A stretch of 64,000 bases of DNA from Ianthella basta. Taxonomy: Eukaryota > Porifera > Demospongiae > Verongiida > Ianthellidae. Positions 34,362 through 45,880 of this stretch are shown here, one piece after another (position 1 is the first letter of the stretch; each line of letters begins with the position of its first letter). The position numbers and the translations under genes were made by a program. The notes beneath the pieces are model-generated. The model did no database searches. It saw nothing but the letters and a program-made list of their open reading frames with translations, and had not been told where the DNA came from. The stretch lies in assembly GCA_964019415.1 (NCBI GenBank), contig OZ025880.1:2019813-2083812 (forward strand). Direction: 5' to 3'.

Positions 34362-37300
34362 CTAGCTATAATTAAAATTATATGTATCTGTCTCAGTCTC
34401 AGTCATAGTGTCATCATCCTCTAAGGCGGGCATTCCAGCACGCAGTTCAGTTATTAGAACAAGGTTCCCAAGTCTCTCTGCTGGTGCTTCCAACAGTGGC
34501 TCAGCATTATCTTCACTTTGTTCTTCCTGTTTCTGGCAGCATCTCAACTGCCTGCACTTCAGGTACACCTTCTTTCTCAATAAAATGCCAGGATACAGTA
34601 GGGGTAGGTAGATGAGGATCATCTGGAGGGAAGCATAGAACTGTCTTGTTCCAATGGGTGTGTTGAGATCAGTTATGTGAAGACTCAGGATGAGGATGAG
34701 GGCCATGTTACCAAGGATGGCTGCATCTAAAGCATTGAGTTTGCGTGAGTTGTAAGGCTGCAAAGTAGCAATGAGCAGCAGCAACGCCACAGTGAGGAAG
34801 ATCTGAATACGGATGGCATCTTCTGCTCTTGATATGAACACAGTCACAAGGAGGTGGACAATGCGATGGAAGAGATAAAGAGAAGAGAAGCTTCTGAATC
34901 GTTCCTTATAACAGCCTTGAAACACATTAACAAATTGGAAAATTAATCTGTCAGTGTAGACACTGCTGCAGAATGTCTGCATCCTCTGCAGCTTCCTCAA
35001 TGGTGGCACAGCTATGATGAGTCTACCAAACAGCTGAGGTCCAATGGGAAGAGTGAGGAGAACAAAGGATGGCAGAAGGACAAACACTAACAGTATGACA
35101 ATGGCTGGTATGAGGTATGCAATGTGTTGTATGGAGCCATAGGGCACAGAGCCCTGCCACCACACCACCACCTTCCTCTCCCCATCCTCCCCTGTGATGG
35201 TCTGGTTGACAAGGATGTAGGAGGAACTGACCAAAAAGCGAGTGAATCCAAGAATGACAAAGGCAGGAAGTGCTCTGTCATAAGACATGCCATCTGAGTA
35301 CTTTGCCTTCCATCGTCGCATTCTCCTGAGGCATTGGTCCACTCGATGACAGCATATCCACTTCTCTGCTGACCTCTCCAGAACAATGAGTGTGATGGCC
35401 ACTGTCAGTGGGAGCAGTCCGATGCAGTAGTGCAGAAGGATTGTCTGTAGCAGGGTGAGGTGGGCATGTGGAGTGAGGCAGTATGGTGGGAGGAGCACTC
35501 CAAAGAAGTCCAGGTTCCACATGCCATACAGAAATCGGTATATCCTGACAAATGCATTGTGTACTGGTCCCAACTCAACATCACCTCTGATAGCGGAGAA
35601 AGCCAGGAATTGTGCAAACAGCAGAAATGAGTTGAGCCTTCCTGACACTAGGTCCATGTTGAAGAGCATCAAGACAAACATGAAGGTGAGCATGGGCACC
35701 CACTCACTCAGGATCCACACAAGAATGCCCACTTTACTGAGCCCTTCATCACAACTGACACACACTGGTCTTATCCCATTGAAATTGACAGCTATACCTT
35801 TTGATTTAAGACAGTCTCCACAGAGGAGTCCTTTGCGGTTAGACCCACTACACACAACATTTTGGAGCTTATGCTGTAAGTTGTTTTCAGGAAGTTTGAT
35901 AGGTTGTATTTGACAGTATCCTGGAGGGCATAGTCCAGTGAAGAGCTTCTGTCCATCACAGCTGTGTTGGTCATTGGATGACAGGTATCCAGCCCAGTGA
36001 TCTCTCTTCAAGACTGAATGACTCTTATCACATTTTGCTATCCCAACCACAATGTGCAGTCCACATAGACATGTTCCCATGCCTCCTGATCCGTATCGGA
36101 AGATGTAGCCAGGAGGACAGCACTGGAGCTCTATGTTCATCACCAGGAGTAGGTCTGTGTTGTCTACTGACTGTAGAACCAGCTGAGGGGGTCTAACTAC
36201 TGCAGATGTGTTGCTTGTGTAGTTCAAGAAGTGTTTGGCCATGCCATGTTGCTGTGGAATGCCATGGAGAATGACTGTAAAGTCAGCAGTGTATTTGGAG
36301 AAAGAGTTCAATACTACTGGTAGTGAGTTATTCATCTTGTTAATCAGTACAGTGAACACTGAACTGATGTTACTGCCAAACTCATCATATGCATGAGTAT
36401 AGGGAAGTCTCTTCTGTTTGCCAGGGATGAAATAGATGGTGATGGTATTGTTCAAATTGAAAACAAAATTGGCGATATCCACATATTTGGGACCAGACAT
36501 AATATTGCATGTCAAAGATTTGCATTGCTCATAGGCATTGTCCAAGTGAATGAACATGAATTTAAAATGTGCAAATACATTAGTGCTAAGCAAGTCAGAG
36601 GATGGTGTTAAAATAGTAAAAACTTCCTTACTTGGATAATGACAAATACAATTACGCATATCAGACACATACAATGACTGGCTTAGTTGCTTAGCTGTTG
36701 CTGTGTTACCTGCAAACGTAAATGCACTTCTGTTCTGAGACTCTTCCCATTCTTGGTCATACTGGAGGAAACAACTTGACACTGGTACCACTCCAGGTGC
36801 AGAACTGGCATAAATGGCACCTCCTCTCTGAAAGGCATGGTTTAAAATAAACTTTAATGTGACATTATTACCAACTCTGATGTAGCTCTCTCCATGGAGA
36901 GCAATAGCACCACCATGTGTAGCAACACAGTACACTATCCATGCCGATGCATTTGTCTGGAACAAAATTTCTGAATGTAGTGCATAAATTCCTTGTGAAC
37001 TAACACCACAATGGATGCGTATTTTATTATATACTGTTATCTGTACTGACTTTGCAAATATCATGTTCGTGTTAGTTTCAACCTGAAAGGAAGGTTTGCC
37101 GACTTGTGAAAACAGCTGTATCAAAAACAAGCCACGGGGGGAATCAGTGGTGCTATATGAAACCTTTTTACCTACAAACTGGTTCCACTGCTTCTTAAAG
37201 GTTTCATACTCTGAAGTATGCAAAAGCGCAGAAATATTTGTCATTCTGACACCTCTGAACAACCTCTTCCCATGAGTAGGAAGTGACTGGAAGGCACATG

Positions 37301-39272
37301 CACTTCCACTTGCTGCCATGTTGTGAAGTAGCTTTAAAGAATTTAGAGTCACTCTGTCCCCAGGGTTGCCTTGGTAAAGTGAATGCTTGTAGAGCACAGA
37401 AATACCACCACCAACACCGTGTCCTGCTGTGTTAAAGAGAAACTTACTTTCGGTGAAAGTGACAATGTTGTCTGTTTGGAAGGTGGCACTGACAGTGGAG
37501 AACTCCACATGAACACCTCCACCCATCATGTCAAGATTCTCTGATGGAAGTAGTTGGTTGTGCACAAACTCACTGTTGAGAATTACTACCATGTTTGCTT
37601 CTGATGCATCTGTAATATGAATTAACATGCCACCTCCATGGTGTGCTGTGTTGTTGTAGAGTTTCATCTGTGTGAATTCAATATTGTTATTACATGAGGA
37701 ATCCTGAAGGATGAGACAGATTCCACCACCCAATTCAGCAATATTGTCATAGATTTCAATGTCTTCCACCTTGAATGTGTTCTGAGTAGCAAAGTCCATG
37801 CAGACAACAGCAAATCCACCACCTCTGAGAGCATGGTTAGCATCAAAATAGGTATCTCTAATTTTCATTGAATTCCTCATGGCATGCCCACTGAATTCAA
37901 AATGCCCGCCTGCTCCCCAAAGTGCTCTGTGATCTTGAGATACTAAATCATTCACTTGTATTTCATTTCTCCTTGCCCATCCTGTGATGATCAGTTGTAG
38001 TCCTCTACTGTATACCTCTGAGCTGTTTTCTCCTCTTAGGCCCACTGTCTGAATCAGGGCTACATTTTCCTCTGAGTGATCTGTTATTTCAATGCAGAGT
38101 GAACTGCCTGGAGCTACTCTCGAAGTGTTTACATAAACATCTTCTATGCGTATGTGGTTTCTGGTGGAATTGCCTCTGAGTTCGATCTTGATGCTATTAT
38201 AGGTATCGGAGTTGTTTGCAGCTCCTTTGGAAAAATTTGAACGGATGTGTTCATCAAATGTCATTCCACTCACTGTTCTATTGCTACTGCTACAAATGTC
38301 TTGATCGTCCTGTATGACAAATGCTCGTTCCAGTGTTACTTTGTAATGGTGCACTGCATCAAGCAGGGCGACTGAGATGCCATTTCCTCTACTGGTTCTG
38401 TACAGGTTGCTATAGACACTGACATTGAAGAGAGTAATCTCACCACCCCCTCCATCTCCCATCACAGTGATGTTGATGCCTGTGAATGATGTATTAAGAA
38501 TATAATTTGGGTGGACATTTATATTGTAACTATATACGCCCCTCAGCCAATACTTTTCACTTGCCAGGAAATTCAAAACATCTTTAGCGTTATGTATACC
38601 TGTAAAAACTTCAAAGTGTATCCCACTGCCATGAATGCCAAAATGATATACCATAACATACTCAACTGATACATCTCCATGTGTGATTGAGGTGTTGTAC
38701 TTAAATGAAATACCCCTTCCATAGGGGCCATTGATAATAATGAGTACATATTGTATTGTCACTGTCTTGCAGTCTTGAAAGTACAGGGTTGATGAATCTG
38801 AGAGAGAATCACTGTGCTGCAATTGTTCACCACAGTTACGGAATACTAAATATCCAAGCCTAGCTTCCTGTGAATTGTAAAATCCAAAGTTTGCTTTGTC
38901 AGTGCACAGAATCGTTGGCCAATAATTGCCACAAACACCCACTACTGCTATGTATGTGACATTCATTAGTGGTGTCCCTTCTAGCAAACTGTCAACTGGC
39001 TCAAGTACATGGATGCCACAGCCAATGGCAATCATAGTATTATTCCCAATGTGTGTAAGAGCATAGTTCAGTGACCCACATGATTCAGTGAAGTGGCGTG
39101 GACGGGGTACTGGGTCACTTGTTGGTGTGTCATGTATACACTGTGGACTATCCTCTCCTGTTGTACTAACCCACATGGTTCTTCTGTAGTCCTCAGAAGC
39201 TGCTCCAGTGCAGCATGTGAGCAGCCACAGCACACACACCAGTAGGCTGTGTTTGAGTAGAACTGACTTCAT
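34362..39272 (-). CDS. Receptor D: beta-helix ectodomain, multi-pass membrane protein (intact)
   Basis: Intronless, 1,636 codons from the ATG at 39272 (MKSVLLKHS). The frame stays open for 70 codons upstream, but that part corresponds to the non-coding flank of A and B and lacks signal-peptide character. The order is signal peptide (LLVCVLWLLTCC), N-glycosylation-rich ectodomain with RGGGFAVV, LGGGICLIL, HGGGMLIHI, MMGGGVHVEF, THGGAIAL and QRGGAIYAS, Cys-rich block, eight or nine membrane segments, and acidic tail ending TETDTYNFNYS. It differs from the rest of the array by L-rich changes near the first two membrane segments and by FQFVNVFQG after SSVYTDR. It is mosaic: the segment around residues 74-84 (HIGNNT, IAIGCGI) is of the C type while the following DSLLEGTPLMN is of the A/B type. 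Inferred cell-surface receptor with unknown ligand. Confidence 0.93.
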   Translation of the reverse strand: MKSVLLKHSLLVCVLWLLTCCTGAASEDYRRTMWVSTTGEDSPQCIHDTPTSDPVPRPRHFTESCGSLNYALTHIGNNTMIAIGCGIHVLEPVDSLLEGTPLMNVTYIAVVGVCGNYWPTILCTDKANFGFYNSQEARLGYLVFRNCGEQLQHSDSLSDSSTLYFQDCKTVTIQYVLIIINGPYGRGISFKYNTSITHGDVSVEYVMVYHFGIHGSGIHFEVFTGIHNAKDVLNFLASEKYWLRGVYSYNINVHPNYILNTSFTGINITVMGDGGGGEITLFNVSVYSNLYRTSRGNGISVALLDAVHHYKVTLERAFVIQDDQDICSSSNRTVSGMTFDEHIRSNFSKGAANNSDTYNSIKIELRGNSTRNHIRIEDVYVNTSRVAPGSSLCIEITDHSEENVALIQTVGLRGENSSEVYSRGLQLIITGWARRNEIQVNDLVSQDHRALWGAGGHFEFSGHAMRNSMKIRDTYFDANHALRGGGFAVVCMDFATQNTFKVEDIEIYDNIAELGGGICLILQDSSCNNNIEFTQMKLYNNTAHHGGGMLIHITDASEANMVVILNSEFVHNQLLPSENLDMMGGGVHVEFSTVSATFQTDNIVTFTESKFLFNTAGHGVGGGISVLYKHSLYQGNPGDRVTLNSLKLLHNMAASGSACAFQSLPTHGKRLFRGVRMTNISALLHTSEYETFKKQWNQFVGKKVSYSTTDSPRGLFLIQLFSQVGKPSFQVETNTNMIFAKSVQITVYNKIRIHCGVSSQGIYALHSEILFQTNASAWIVYCVATHGGAIALHGESYIRVGNNVTLKFILNHAFQRGGAIYASSAPGVVPVSSCFLQYDQEWEESQNRSAFTFAGNTATAKQLSQSLYVSDMRNCICHYPSKEVFTILTPSSDLLSTNVFAHFKFMFIHLDNAYEQCKSLTCNIMSGPKYVDIANFVFNLNNTITIYFIPGKQKRLPYTHAYDEFGSNISSVFTVLINKMNNSLPVVLNSFSKYTADFTVILHGIPQQHGMAKHFLNYTSNTSAVVRPPQLVLQSVDNTDLLLVMNIELQCCPPGYIFRYGSGGMGTCLCGLHIVVGIAKCDKSHSVLKRDHWAGYLSSNDQHSCDGQKLFTGLCPPGYCQIQPIKLPENNLQHKLQNVVCSGSNRKGLLCGDCLKSKGIAVNFNGIRPVCVSCDEGLSKVGILVWILSEWVPMLTFMFVLMLFNMDLVSGRLNSFLLFAQFLAFSAIRGDVELGPVHNAFVRIYRFLYGMWNLDFFGVLLPPYCLTPHAHLTLLQTILLHYCIGLLPLTVAITLIVLERSAEKWICCHRVDQCLRRMRRWKAKYSDGMSYDRALPAFVILGFTRFLVSSSYILVNQTITGEDGERKVVVWWQGSVPYGSIQHIAYLIPAIVILLVFVLLPSFVLLTLPIGPQLFGRLIIAVPPLRKLQRMQTFCSSVYTDRLIFQFVNVFQGCYKERFRSFSSLYLFHRIVHLLVTVFISRAEDAIRIQIFLTVALLLLIATLQPYNSRKLNALDAAILGNMALILILSLHITDLNTPIGTRQFYASLQMILIYLPLLYPGILLRKKVYLKCRQLRCCQKQEEQSEDNAEPLLEAPAERLGNLVLITELRAGMPALEDDDTMTETETDTYNFNYS

Positions 39273-39900
39273 TGTGTTGATACGTACTTTCCACTGTACA
39301 CCTGTTGGTTTCAATGACATTGAAAGGGTTATAGGTGGTGACACAATGCACTTTAAATCACAAATTACTGTAAGTTCTTTATGAACAAAATATTTACCAA
39401 CAAATTCATATCTATTCAATGAATGGTCTAAAACTATAGCACTAGTGCATGACCAAGTTGCATGTGAACATTCACTGTTCATGCAAGTATATGTATATAT
39501 ATAGCAGTAGCAGTGGTACCTGGAAACTATCAGGAAGCATTAAGAGGCAGAACAAAACTGGCAAAGATAAGGAGAACATCAATTTGATTCACTGACCAAC
39601 TTACAAATAATTGGTGTTGCACTTGTAGTTAATTCCTCTACAGTTGAGCTGTTGGCACAGCCAAGAAGACGCACACCACTAAGACTGACAAATTGTCCTT
39701 TTGATCACTTTGACTGATTTTGCAGGGACTGTAAAGTGACCAATAATACGTATAATGATGTATACGTTTCTTCTGCCAGGCACATTGGCTTTTATACTTA
39801 ATCATTATGGTACTTATCACATATATACAGTACATAGGAACATTGATAGTGAAATTTGTGCATGTATAGTATAGTGTTTTACTCACTTTGCATTCTAGCT
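39273..39900 (-). promoter_or_regulatory. 5' flank of receptor D
   Basis: Nearly identical in order and content to the flanks of A and B: 'ccactgtacacctgttggtt', 'tctattcaatgaatggtcta', 'agcactagtgcatgaccaag', 'gaacaaaactggcaaagata', 'gttgagctgttggcacagcc' and 'ttgcagggactgtaaagtga'. It is the presumed promoter region. Confidence 0.55.
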
Positions 39901-40234
39901 GGAAACACAATATGCGTAGCTGTGTAGCGAGTGAGTCACTTGTTCACTTCATTATACACTACATACCGTACATGGTACATGTACATGGGATGTGTTGTTA
40001 CATACGTAGTTAATCACTAGAAATATTACATCTAACCAGCCTGCTGCATGCTACACAGAGCCAGTGTCGTAGTAAACCTGTGGACTAGTTACATAGTTGC
40101 AACAAGTGCCTACCTTTCCAGTCAGCAAAACAACGATGAAAGAGCCACAGACAGAGTGGTTAACTTTAGTCTGTGTGTCAGAAGAAACACTCTGTCAAAT
40201 GATTGCTGGTTCAGTAGAGTATTTGGCAGTGTTG

Positions 40235-40355
<121 letters not shown>

Positions 40356-40494
40356 CCACATTAAAGCAGGAAGGGGTACACCATTGTTATATATGTTCAG
40401 GACCTTTCACAAGCAAGCACGTAGCTGTCATTGGTACAGGCCAGGGGTAGTAGTAACAGCAATACAAGTACATTTTTACAGACACAATTGCATC

Positions 40495-40700
40495 AATATG
40501 CAGTGAAACTGTATAGTCCATGAATACTCCATTCACACATGGTGTATATGAAAGACACATACACAATCATCCATTGTTGGTGTGCACAAAGAAAGGTCTC
40601 TGTACTGAATGTGAACCCTAGTGCATTGTGCTATCTCATTCAGAGTACAACAATAAGTCAATGAACTTGCACTATTGCTTTGTCCTGTTGATCAGTAGAC
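40495..40700. repeat. Spacer module, copy 7 (core 40592-40660)
   Basis: It contains 'tatgcagtgaaactgta', 'tccatgaatactccattcac', 'aatcatccattgttggtgtg' and a near-perfect core. The CCCA-rich tail at 40739-40795 is as in copy 4. Confidence 0.8.
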
Positions 40701-43029
40701 AATAGTTTGGCATGACATGAGTGCAGTACACATGCTACATACACACACACCCATAGACACACCCACCCATACGCCCACCCAGCTGTACACACATGCACTT
40801 AGACTACGTATATTGTCAGACGTTATTTTGCTAGTAATTGCAAGTACTCAGATATGTTCCAATGTATTCCTCCGATGTTCTCTTGTCTCCAATGCCATGT
40901 ACACATCCACACATGGTCCCAGAGAGATGCACAAGTCATGTACATTGATGATACTGTATATGTACCCTCATGCAGTGCACATGCTAATAGATTTATGCAG
41001 CCATTCATGTCTTGTATTCAATTCACCCTTTAGCATGCATGTACATACTGTACATAGTAATATGACATATGTCATGTACTGTACAATGAATTATCCTTAC
41101 TGTGTAATTATACATAAGTGATGCATGCAGTACACGGCAGTGATTGATGCTAGCATAGGATGGAAACTTTGTGGGATTTGGCAGCTTTACTTTGACAGTG
41201 GGCAAGTCTAAATTATGCCATAAGATATTATGTAAACATTTGATGGTTGGGAATCTGCCAAAAGTTTCACTGCCAAAAGTTTCACTGCCAAAAGGCAGGC
41301 CTAACAATGTAGCTATTGGCTGTATACATGGGATGATCACATGCACAATCTGTATAATGCAAAGCTATATTTGTACATTAGAGTTACACCACTTCAAGTT
41401 GGGTAAATCACTGGATATTACGCCACTTCCTGTACCACCCTGTGATAGACGGTATATAGATTCGTAAGTGGTTACCCCAAAGATGCTAAATATGCTGGTA
41501 CGTGTGATCTAGATGAAAAGAATCAACAAGAGAATATCCTGTTTCCACGAAGGTATTCTGAGTGATTCTACAGAAGATCACTATAAAAGTAGCTAATTTT
41601 AATTGTATTTTTCTATGGATATACAATAAATGACAAAACATGCACCTATATGCACAAGATATAAGTAACAGTAATTAATCAATAGTGGATTTGGGCACCC
41701 GTTGACCCCCAATACCCCAGCCAAAGTCCCCCAAATTCAATGTATCAGACCTCCTTTACAGAAGCTTATTCAAGACTGTTTACCCCGGCCCCTGACTGCT
41801 TTTTCAGAATGTTTTGATTGCAAACATTTTGAGACACAGTCATGATACTCAGCCTGCAGTATAATTACTATTTGTTTGCCCTTTATCCATCCTGTGAGAA
41901 TTTCTTAACAGAGTTTCTTGATAATATTATCATGTTATGTCAAGCCTACAGGGCAGTGAATACTGGGCGAAAATAGGGTTCAATAAAAACGGAATATATT
42001 GCATAACCAGAAAGTTATAGAAATGAATTGTGTTGACTTTGATAGAGCATGCAAGTGTATAGCTGCTCGTGAAGAAGATGAGCAGTTGCTACTGCAGCGA
42101 CTACAATCCGCTGGTAGCAGATACACATGTACAGCTCTGTCAGTGAGTCACAGCTGTTCGGGCAGCAAGTTTCCTGTTCTAGCTAAAAGTTAGCTAAGCT
42201 ATTTCAGCTAGCTAGCTAGCTGAAATAATGTCAGTCAGTCACTATCAGAATGACTTTGTCAACAGTTTGAATTAGATAGAATAGCTCTGAATTGTTCTAC
42301 AAGAGTATATTTTTGATTTCTGCATAGACAAGGCAGAAGTATGCTGAAACTCTATGTTGCGTATATTAATAACATTACAATTATAGCTGCAATGAAATTT
42401 AGAACAAGTATGTAATATTACCATCTGCATTATATTGCTATTCCGAACAGAATTCAGTTAACTAATGGAAAGAATAGCTGCACGAGAAAGAAGATAATGA
42501 AGTGTTTGATGTGCACACATGGAAAGGAGGAATTGTATTAAACATAATTGTAATTGTGCATCAATGTGTGGAGCTATTCACATACTCTATAATGAAAGCC
42601 ATGTAATAACACTATATTGTACCTGCTAGATGTGAGGTGAAATGAACACTGCTTTAAGAATATTGCAACAGTGTATGAACCTCCTGACTGTGGTATATGT
42701 ATGTATAAGGGATTGTGTCTGCAATTGTAACATGCTGAATTGCAGCAATGCTCATCACGATATTATATACACTTGGTACAGGTGTGCACTTGTCTGTGTG
42801 TGCATATGTATGTTGGTGTTCTGATAGGTACATCTGTGTAACTTGTTATGCATGTCTGCACTGCATGCATGTGTGTGTTGCACAAGAGAGCAGCTATGGA
42901 CAGCTATGGTTCCTAGTTTTTTATAAGCCTTCCCATTCCTAGTGGGAGCTTACATAAGCAAGCCTGTGGCTGCCATTGGCAGGACAAGTTAGTGATACAT
43001 TTCATTCTACCAACACAAGTTGTGTCAAC

Positions 43030-43240
43030 AAGTAATGAAACTGTTCATGTATGGCTGTAGTCCATGAATGTTCCATTCACAAATTATGTATTTTACATAT
43101 ACGAAATACAAACTACACAATCATCAAAGGTCTCAGTACTGAATGTGAACCCTAGTGCATTGTGCTATCTCATTCAGAGTATACAACAGTAAGTCAATGA
43201 GCATGCACTTTTGTGTTCTCTGGTTGATCGCTAATCAGTA
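43030..43240. repeat. Spacer module, copy 8 (core 43126-43192)
   Basis: The core is well preserved ('aaaggtctcagtactgaatg', 'cattcagagtatacaacagt'), although the preceding blocks are shortened ('acacaatcatcaaagg' lacks the 'cattgttagtgtgca' part). A (CA)n tract follows at 43295-43368. Confidence 0.75.
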
Positions 43241-43294
43241 CCTTTACAGGACAGTATACACACACACACGCACATGACTTGAACATGTACATGT

Positions 43295-43298
43295 ACAC

Positions 43299-43359
<61 letters not shown>

Positions 43360-43368
43360 CACACAATG
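43295..43368. repeat. (CA)n microsatellite
   Basis: A CA tract with a few CG and TG interruptions. Confidence 0.95.
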
Positions 43369-43988
43369 TAAGTACTTCAAGACACTGATTCATGAATCAT
43401 TTATAGAACATTAATTAAAGCAACACAGACCACAAGTATAGTATTACTATTATACACATTAGGATAAAGAGTGTCAGAGGTTAGCAAAAGTTACTACTTA
43501 GTAATTTCACTTCACATCTTCTTCATCTTCTTTTTCGTGTGTTCATTTTACATAGTGAATGTAATTGCACATACAATAGCTGTGTGTATAAGGGATACAG
43601 CAATAGTGCCATGGCCAGTTGTTCACTTCCAATACTACATGGTACATGTACATAGAGAGAATTGCTGCTCCAAGTTTGGAACTTCCGTAGCCAAGGGGAA
43701 TGGACAGATGCTGCTTGTCAGGTGAAGCAAACTTTCCACATACCACATTACCACTGATGAAGACTGAGTTGAAATGATTGATAAGGGACACATCTGCCTG
43801 GACCCCAAATGTGTATTTTAAGTACCATAACTAGATCATTATAGGTTCTTAGGCCTAAACTCTCCAGCCCTCACCTGAGTCCGACCCTGGCTTTCACTAT
43901 ACCAAATTCTGGGGGATACCCCATGCCGGTAGTAGGAAATGAAGAGTCGGGTGATCCAAAATCACCACATGCCCAATGCCCATGCACT

Positions 43989-43996
43989 TATAAAAG
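43989..43996 (+). promoter_or_regulatory. TATA box of dispanin gene 2
   Basis: TATAAAAG stands about 250 bp upstream of the first recognised coding exon and is conserved in the duplicate at 56255-56262. The surrounding sequence ('cccatgcacttataaaagtg') has no coding role. Assignment as core promoter is inference from motif and position. Confidence 0.5.
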
Positions 43997-44131
43997 TGTA
44001 CCACTGCAAGGCTCTTGCTCTGAAGTGAAGCTGGTTATACCATCAGTTTGTCCAATTCTGCTGTTAGTTCTCTGCATTGAATGCTGTGTTCTGGCACAAA
44101 TTGTGGTACATAAACTCAACAGGCCCTCTTT

Positions 44132-44152
44132 GGGGGGGGGGGGGGGGGGGGG
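44132..44152 (+). repeat. Poly-G run (21 G, then A and 6 G)
   Basis: It lies between the TATA box and the first coding exon of dispanin gene 2. The partner copy has 19 G at 56401-56419. It could form G-quadruplexes and is a likely place for assembly error. Confidence 0.95.
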
Positions 44153-44241
44153 AGGGGGGTCAGGCTATGATTACTACATGATGACCACTAACAGGAAGTC
44201 TCTGTAAATGTGTGCACATGCCTGTCTATGTGTTACTGCAG

Positions 44242-45880
44242 GTGGCCCAAATGTGACTTATCCCTTCACTGATGGTTACCAGCCAGCACCAGCCAATCTT
44301 GGCCAAACACAACTGTCACGGTAGGACTGCATAGTGTATGCATGCACGTGCACAGTACTACAACTGCATTATGACTTTAGTACAGTGTACAGCTGAATGT
44401 TAACTTTAGATGCAAGGAGTATGTTAGGTTGAACAGCACATATTTGCTCTGGGATACAACAATCCTACACACAATCCTACACATTGTGCAAGGCTGCAAT
44501 GAAGTAATGCATGTAGGCATTTCCAACTGGGTACACAGAGTTATAACGATTCAGAACACACCACCAATTACCTGCTGTGTGTCTCCCTTGGATCCACTCA
44601 CCTGCTGCTTCTGGCTTCTTAAAAATGCTGAAACTTATAATCCAGTCACCATACTCTTTGGGCACAACCTGGAAAGTTTTGTTTTGAAGGTTGCTTAGCA
44701 CTTCTCTTAATTTAAGGGCATTATGTAATCCATACAATGGCGCTTTTGGTACATCTCGTATGCTCGCCTGTCTCTATCTGGAAGATGGGCTAACAGTTGC
44801 TGCGTCTTCATTGATCAGTTCACTCAAAGCCTATTAAAACTTGCTTAGAGTGCATGTACGATTATAAGTGCAATACCTTTACCTGCTTACTGAAAATCTA
44901 TACAGATTACTGAAATGCATTAAATGGCAAACAGACAGAATTGCAGTAGTGTTTTCTATTCAGCAACCCTTTTACGCAGTTCTCCTTCCACACACTATCC
45001 CTAGCTCTCTCTTCCCTTTGCAGGTGGTGACCACCCAGCCCACCTCTGCTGCCTGTCTCCCTCCTCCTCCCACCACCTGGATTGCTTGGTCCATCTTCTC
45101 TTGTTTGTGCTGTGCCTGGCCATGTGGCATTATGGCTATAATATACATCATGAAGGTGAATTGTTGTATGGTTGGATGCATTTTAGTGTTATACAGGTGT
45201 ATATGTCTGACTTACCATGCCACAGAACATGTCGCTTATGAATCAGGGTTAATGAATCAACTTGGTCTATAAATTTTGAGTTAGGGTTAACCCAAAGATG
45301 CTCAAGAAATGAAGCACGCATGTACTTAGGGGATGAAAGGAATCAACGTAAGAATATCCTGTTCTCATGGAGTCCCATTCTAAATAAGTGGGTTATCCAA
45401 AATATCGTCCATCAGTCACTAGCACAATGACTTGGCAATGGCATGATAAATAGCTCTGAACTTTTGCCAAGAGCATGTTTTAATTTTGCACAGACATGGC
45501 TGGCGTACACTGAAACTCCATGTTGCGCTCTATTAATATCATTATAGCCGCAATGAGTATGATAATGAAGGCTGGTACCCTGTAACCTTTAATTGACACC
45601 TTTGTTGTATGTTACATCTGTACATTATGTGCATGTGTGTATCCCCATACTCTTTACCTCTCCATGTACATTGCAATTGCCTCCTTACTTCCTGTAGTCT
45701 TCCGATCACTACAGCAGTGGCCAGTATGACTCTGCTGTGTCAGCTTCTCGGACTGCACTGATCTGGAATGTTGTGTCCACGGTTGTAGGCATTTGTGCCT
45801 ATATAGCCACTGGTGTCATCATTGGTATACGACTTGGTGCTGCGGGGGATGCATATGCTACCATCTATCCACCTTACTAG
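44242..45880 (+). pseudogene. Dispanin/CD225 (IFITM-like) gene 2, one-base deletion in the N-terminal exon
   Basis: Three exons match gene 3. Exon 1 is 44242-44320 (PNVTYPFTDGYQPAPANLGQ), exon 2 is 45024-45155 and exon 3 is 45698-45880. Exon 2 encodes VVTTQPTSAA, a Pro run, WIAWSIFSCLCCAWPCGIMA and YIMK before donor gtgaat. Exon 3 encodes SSDHYSSGQYDSAVSASRTA and a second membrane segment around VVGICAYIATGVIIG, ending YPPY. Introns 2 and 3 join in phase 0. Exon 1 lacks one A relative to gene 3 ('ggccaaacac' against 'ggccaaaacac'), which shifts the frame into exon 2, and the ATG used in gene 3 is not in frame here. If another upstream exon exists the gene could still work; otherwise it is a young pseudogene. 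The paired Cys next to the first hydrophobic segment is typical of palmitoylated dispanins. Confidence 0.75.
44500..44815 (-). other. Possible antisense gene fragment inside the dispanin intron
   Basis: On the minus strand two adjoining open stretches look protein-like: one from about 44808 (MKTQQLLAHLPDRDRRAYEM) and, after a frame change near 44715, one reading LREVLSNLQNKTFQVVPKEY and IFKKPEAAG, followed by GTGAGT near 44600, a perfect splice donor. In the duplicate at 56850-56975 the second stretch is deleted. I do not recognise the family. It may be an exon relic of an unrelated gene caught in the duplicated unit. Confidence 0.3.

Noticed and set aside
43923-44207. An N-terminal exon starting MPVVGNEESG with a poly-Gly end, also at 56189
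   Set aside because: It spans the TATA box, its frame is not kept in the duplicate through the G run, and it does not join the next exon in frame.
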